Below, in pieces: positions 61,512-64,000 of a stretch of 64,000 nucleotides of DNA; the first letter of the stretch is position 1, and each line of letters begins with the position of its first letter. The notes below the pieces were generated by a model. The model searched no databases and was not told where the DNA came from. It saw only the letters and a list, made by a program, of their open reading frames with translations. The translations under genes and the position numbers were made by a program. The DNA is from Sphingomonas sp. BAUL-RG-20F-R05-02 (lineage in GTDB: Bacteria; Pseudomonadota; Alphaproteobacteria; Sphingomonadales; Sphingomonadaceae), in NCBI RefSeq assembly GCF_022662305.1, contig NZ_JAKNQH010000005.1, forward strand, positions 62,001 through 126,000, given 5' to 3'.

Positions 61512-63911
61512 ATGATAGGTGCCGAACACGTGTTACGACCCTTGCGTTCCCTATTCCTGTTGGGCGGGCTGATATCGGCCGTGCCCGCAGCGGCGGCCAC
61601 ATCTTCGTTCGATCTGGCTGGCCCGCGCCTCAAGATCGCGGTGACGCACGAGGGCACGACGCTGCCGCTTGAGCGCGTACCCAACCTGTCCGAGGGGGAT
61701 CAGGTCTCGATCAGCCTCGATCAGCAACCGGGCCAGTCGGAGCATTTCCGCCTCGTCGCCGCTTTCCTGCGCGGCGCGACCGATCGGCCCGACGCGAAAT
61801 GGTTTCACGAGGCGCTGAGCTGGAAGCCAAAGCGTGCCGATCTGTCGCTGACCGTGCCGAAAGGGGCGCAGCAGATGGCCTTGTTCATCGTGCCCGAGCG
61901 CGGCGGCAGCGCCGGTGCGATCGCCAGCACCGTACGCAAGCAGCCGGGCGCGTTTGTGCGGGCGGTGCAGGAACTCAATCAGGCGTCGCTCGATCGCGCT
62001 CGGCTGGATACGTTCCTGCATGTCATGCTCGACACCGAACGGACCGCCCCGGGGAGTGTCGCCACGGTGTCGCCTACGCTGGCGCGCAGCCTGTCAATCC
62101 GCCTGAAGGCTGAATGCCTACAGCAGCCACCCGAACTTCAGGCCGCCTGCCTGACCGTCGACCGGGAGACGCTGCTGCTCGCCGATACGCACAGTTCCGC
62201 GCTTGCCGATACGCTTGCGGGCACGCCGACGGATCTTGCCTTCCAACTGAGCGCGACACCGCAAGCCGGATACGGTTCGTACAGCTCGTATATCGGCGTG
62301 GTGCGCGATCTGTTCCGGCTGGTGGGCGCGTTCCAGTCGACTCAGCTGCAATTCATCCCGGCCTTGTCGAAGATGGATGACGGGGGCGTGTCGGTGCTGC
62401 TCAACACGCCGATCTCGTTCGCCAAGCCGGCATCGGTGATGGTGATCGGGCTGCCTGCGATCGAGGCGCCGAAGCCGCCGCCGCTCCGCCACGTTTCACC
62501 CGATGTTGCGGTGTGCGCGGCCACTGGCCTGACCTTGCCGGTGGAGGGTGCGCCGCTGATCTATGCGACCGATTATGCGTATGACGTGCGGCTGCGGATC
62601 AAGCGCGCGGACGGAACCCTGGTCGAGGTGCCGCTGCGTGCCGATGCCGGGGTGGGTGGCTTTGCCGTCGACGGTGCGTTCCCGGCCGGACCGTTCGGCG
62701 CGGTGATGACCGGTCAGGTCCACGGTCGATGGGGCTTCGGATCGTTCGAAGGCCCAACGTTCGCGCTGTCGCGGCCGGAGGATATCAACTGGAAAGCGGC
62801 CGACCACACCACGCTGGTGGTGGGACGCGTCAACCAGCTTGGCCTGACCGGCGGCGGTGCGGGGTGCGTTACTGGCGTCGAGATGCGGCGCGGTGACGGT
62901 GCCGCGCAGGCGGTGCCTTGGAAACAGACCAGCGCCAATGCGATTGAGGCCAGCCTCCCGCTCGAAAAGGTCGATGCCGGCACGCTGTCGATCCTGGTAC
63001 AGGGCCGCAGCGGCGATCCGGCAGTGGTGAGTCTGCGGGCCTATCAGGAGGCCGGCAGTCTCGAAGATCTCACCCTTCACGCCGGCGATACCGAGGCGGT
63101 GTTGACCGGTTCGCGGCTCGATCAGGTCGTGGCCGCGACTATGGGCGGGGTGAGCCTTCAGCCCGGAGCGCTGACGCGGGTCGGCAAACAGGATCGCCTG
63201 ACCTTGCGGCCCGGCGATCCGGCTGCACTCGCCATGCTCGCGGCCGGAAAGACGGAGACGGCGGACGTCAGCTTCGCCAACGGTCGGCACAAGAGCGTGA
63301 CCGTAACCGTTGCGCCGCCGCGGCCCGCGGTGGCGCTAGTGCGGGTGACTGCGCAGCCGCCCGTGCACGAAGGCGTGCGAGCGATCATGCTGGCATCACC
63401 CGGCGTGTTCGCGCAGGACGCGCGGCTGACCTTTGCCTTCCACGTCGGTGGCGCGACTGTGCTGACCGGAAAGGAAACGGTGGAGGTCGCCACCACCGAC
63501 GGACGCGCGACCACATTGATCCAACCCGGCAAGGGTTATGACTTGCAGGACGCGACGACCGGCATCGTCAGCCTGACTCCCGCCGACGCGCTCGGCCCGA
63601 CCGCTTACGGCGCGCTGCGTTTCCGGCTGGTGCGGGATGATGGTGCGACGGCGTGGACGACACTGGCCACGGTGGTACGGTTGCCGGAGATCCGTGGCAT
63701 GACCTGCGCCTCGGCCAAGTCGTGCAAGCTGGTCGGAAGCCGCCTGTTCCTGATCGCGAAGGTCAGCTCGACCGCAGATTTCCAAGCTGCGCAGGCGGTG
63801 CCCGACGGCTTCGTCGGCGAGGATGTCGCTGTCGCTCCAGGGTCGGACGGGCGCATATTCCTGCGATTGCGCGACGATCCCGACGCGATCGCAGCGGTTG
63901 CGGCGCGATAA
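61512..63911 (+). CDS. large exported protein of unknown function
   Basis: 799 residues from ATG 61512 (MIGAEHVLRPLRSLFLLGG, signal peptide to VPAAAA); the frame is open upstream to 61323, but that part is low-complexity and basic. The mature protein is beta-rich with a pattern of Ig-like or carbohydrate-binding-like segments (PEDINWKAADHTTLVVGRVN, LTLHAGDTEAVLTGSRLDQV, KSVTVTVAPPRPAVALVRV). A pair of cysteines lies near the C-terminus (MTCASAKSCKLVGSRL). No family recognised. The next gene starts 69 bases downstream on the same strand and may belong with it. Confidence 0.75.
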   Translation: MIGAEHVLRPLRSLFLLGGLISAVPAAAATSSFDLAGPRLKIAVTHEGTTLPLERVPNLSEGDQVSISLDQQPGQSEHFRLVAAFLRGATDRPDAKWFHEALSWKPKRADLSLTVPKGAQQMALFIVPERGGSAGAIASTVRKQPGAFVRAVQELNQASLDRARLDTFLHVMLDTERTAPGSVATVSPTLARSLSIRLKAECLQQPPELQAACLTVDRETLLLADTHSSALADTLAGTPTDLAFQLSATPQAGYGSYSSYIGVVRDLFRLVGAFQSTQLQFIPALSKMDDGGVSVLLNTPISFAKPASVMVIGLPAIEAPKPPPLRHVSPDVAVCAATGLTLPVEGAPLIYATDYAYDVRLRIKRADGTLVEVPLRADAGVGGFAVDGAFPAGPFGAVMTGQVHGRWGFGSFEGPTFALSRPEDINWKAADHTTLVVGRVNQLGLTGGGAGCVTGVEMRRGDGAAQAVPWKQTSANAIEASLPLEKVDAGTLSILVQGRSGDPAVVSLRAYQEAGSLEDLTLHAGDTEAVLTGSRLDQVVAATMGGVSLQPGALTRVGKQDRLTLRPGDPAALAMLAAGKTETADVSFANGRHKSVTVTVAPPRPAVALVRVTAQPPVHEGVRAIMLASPGVFAQDARLTFAFHVGGATVLTGKETVEVATTDGRATTLIQPGKGYDLQDATTGIVSLTPADALGPTAYGALRFRLVRDDGATAWTTLATVVRLPEIRGMTCASAKSCKLVGSRLFLIAKVSSTADFQAAQAVPDGFVGEDVAVAPGSDGRIFLRLRDDPDAIAAVAAR

Positions 63912-63980
63912 CCGCAAATATCGCGCTCGCCCGCGCATCCGCTACGCGGCTGGTTCGTTGAAGGTGGGAAGGAGACGATC

Positions 63981-64000
63981 ATGGCCATCACCCCCGACAA
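63981..64000 (+). CDS. start of a gene cut by the window end
   Basis: ATG 63981 with a strong AAGGAG six bases upstream begins MAITPD and continues outside the window. Too short to identify. Confidence 0.7.

Overview
This GC-rich window looks like chromosomal DNA of a sphingomonad (Alphaproteobacteria, Sphingomonadaceae; Sphingomonas-like). Three things suggest it: the block coaBC-ubiB-ubiE-mutM-rpsT-dnaA, which is conserved near the replication origin of many alphaproteobacteria; large TonB-dependent receptors followed by SapC, cupin-like and tryptophan-halogenase-like genes; and five GANTC (CcrM-type) sites in front of dnaA. I saw no prophage, insertion sequence or CRISPR array.

Layout. 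1-8.2 kb: housekeeping genes (coaBC 5' end, a membrane protein, ubiB, ubiE, mutM, rpsT, dnaA, rlmB, tRNA-Tyr). The rpsT-dnaA gap is rich in repeats and palindromes. 8.2-12.1 kb: tesA-type esterase divergent from an ABC ATPase/FtsX-type permease pair, the same arrangement as E. coli tesA/ybbA/ybbP. 12.1-13.6 kb: a blue-light (LOV) histidine kinase and a single-domain response regulator, translationally coupled. 13.7-20.8 kb: a compact phosphonate cluster. It encodes PEP mutase fused to a nucleotidyltransferase-like domain, phosphonopyruvate decarboxylase, an AEP transaminase, a flippase-like membrane protein, a CDP-alcohol phosphatidyltransferase, a second nucleotidyltransferase and a PhyH-type Fe(II)/2-oxoglutarate dioxygenase. 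Together these predict synthesis of 2-aminoethylphosphonate (AEP), its CMP activation, transfer to a lipid and possibly hydroxylation. This is the most interesting system in the window.

20.8-26.6 kb: cupin, exported Gfo/Idh oxidoreductase, stand-alone LuxR helix-turn-helix protein, GntP gluconate permease, FadR-type regulator, exported alpha/beta hydrolase and gluconokinase. 26.8-47.7 kb: a glycan-utilisation region. Two paralogous ~1000-residue exported beta-helix proteins with C-terminal propellers flank one TonB receptor. A GH3 glucosidase, a GPH-type sugar symporter and a LacI regulator follow, then a second TonB receptor with SapC, JmjC-like cupin and halogenase-like partners. The beta-helix proteins, GH3, oxidoreductase, GntP and gluconokinase could form a route from beta-glucan through periplasmic glucose and gluconate to 6-phosphogluconate; this is inference.

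47.7-50.9 kb: small stress-type genes, including a hemerythrin fused to DUF3606-like and histone-H1-like segments, a 43-residue membrane protein, a PepSY-like secreted protein and a glycine-zipper protein. 50.9-57.4 kb: N-formylglutamate amidohydrolase family protein, two transglutaminase-like proteins, M3 metallopeptidase and an alpha-amino-acid ester hydrolase type enzyme. 57.7-64 kb: a KaiC-like double-ATPase overlapping a hybrid histidine kinase, a large unrecognised exported protein, and the first codons of another gene.
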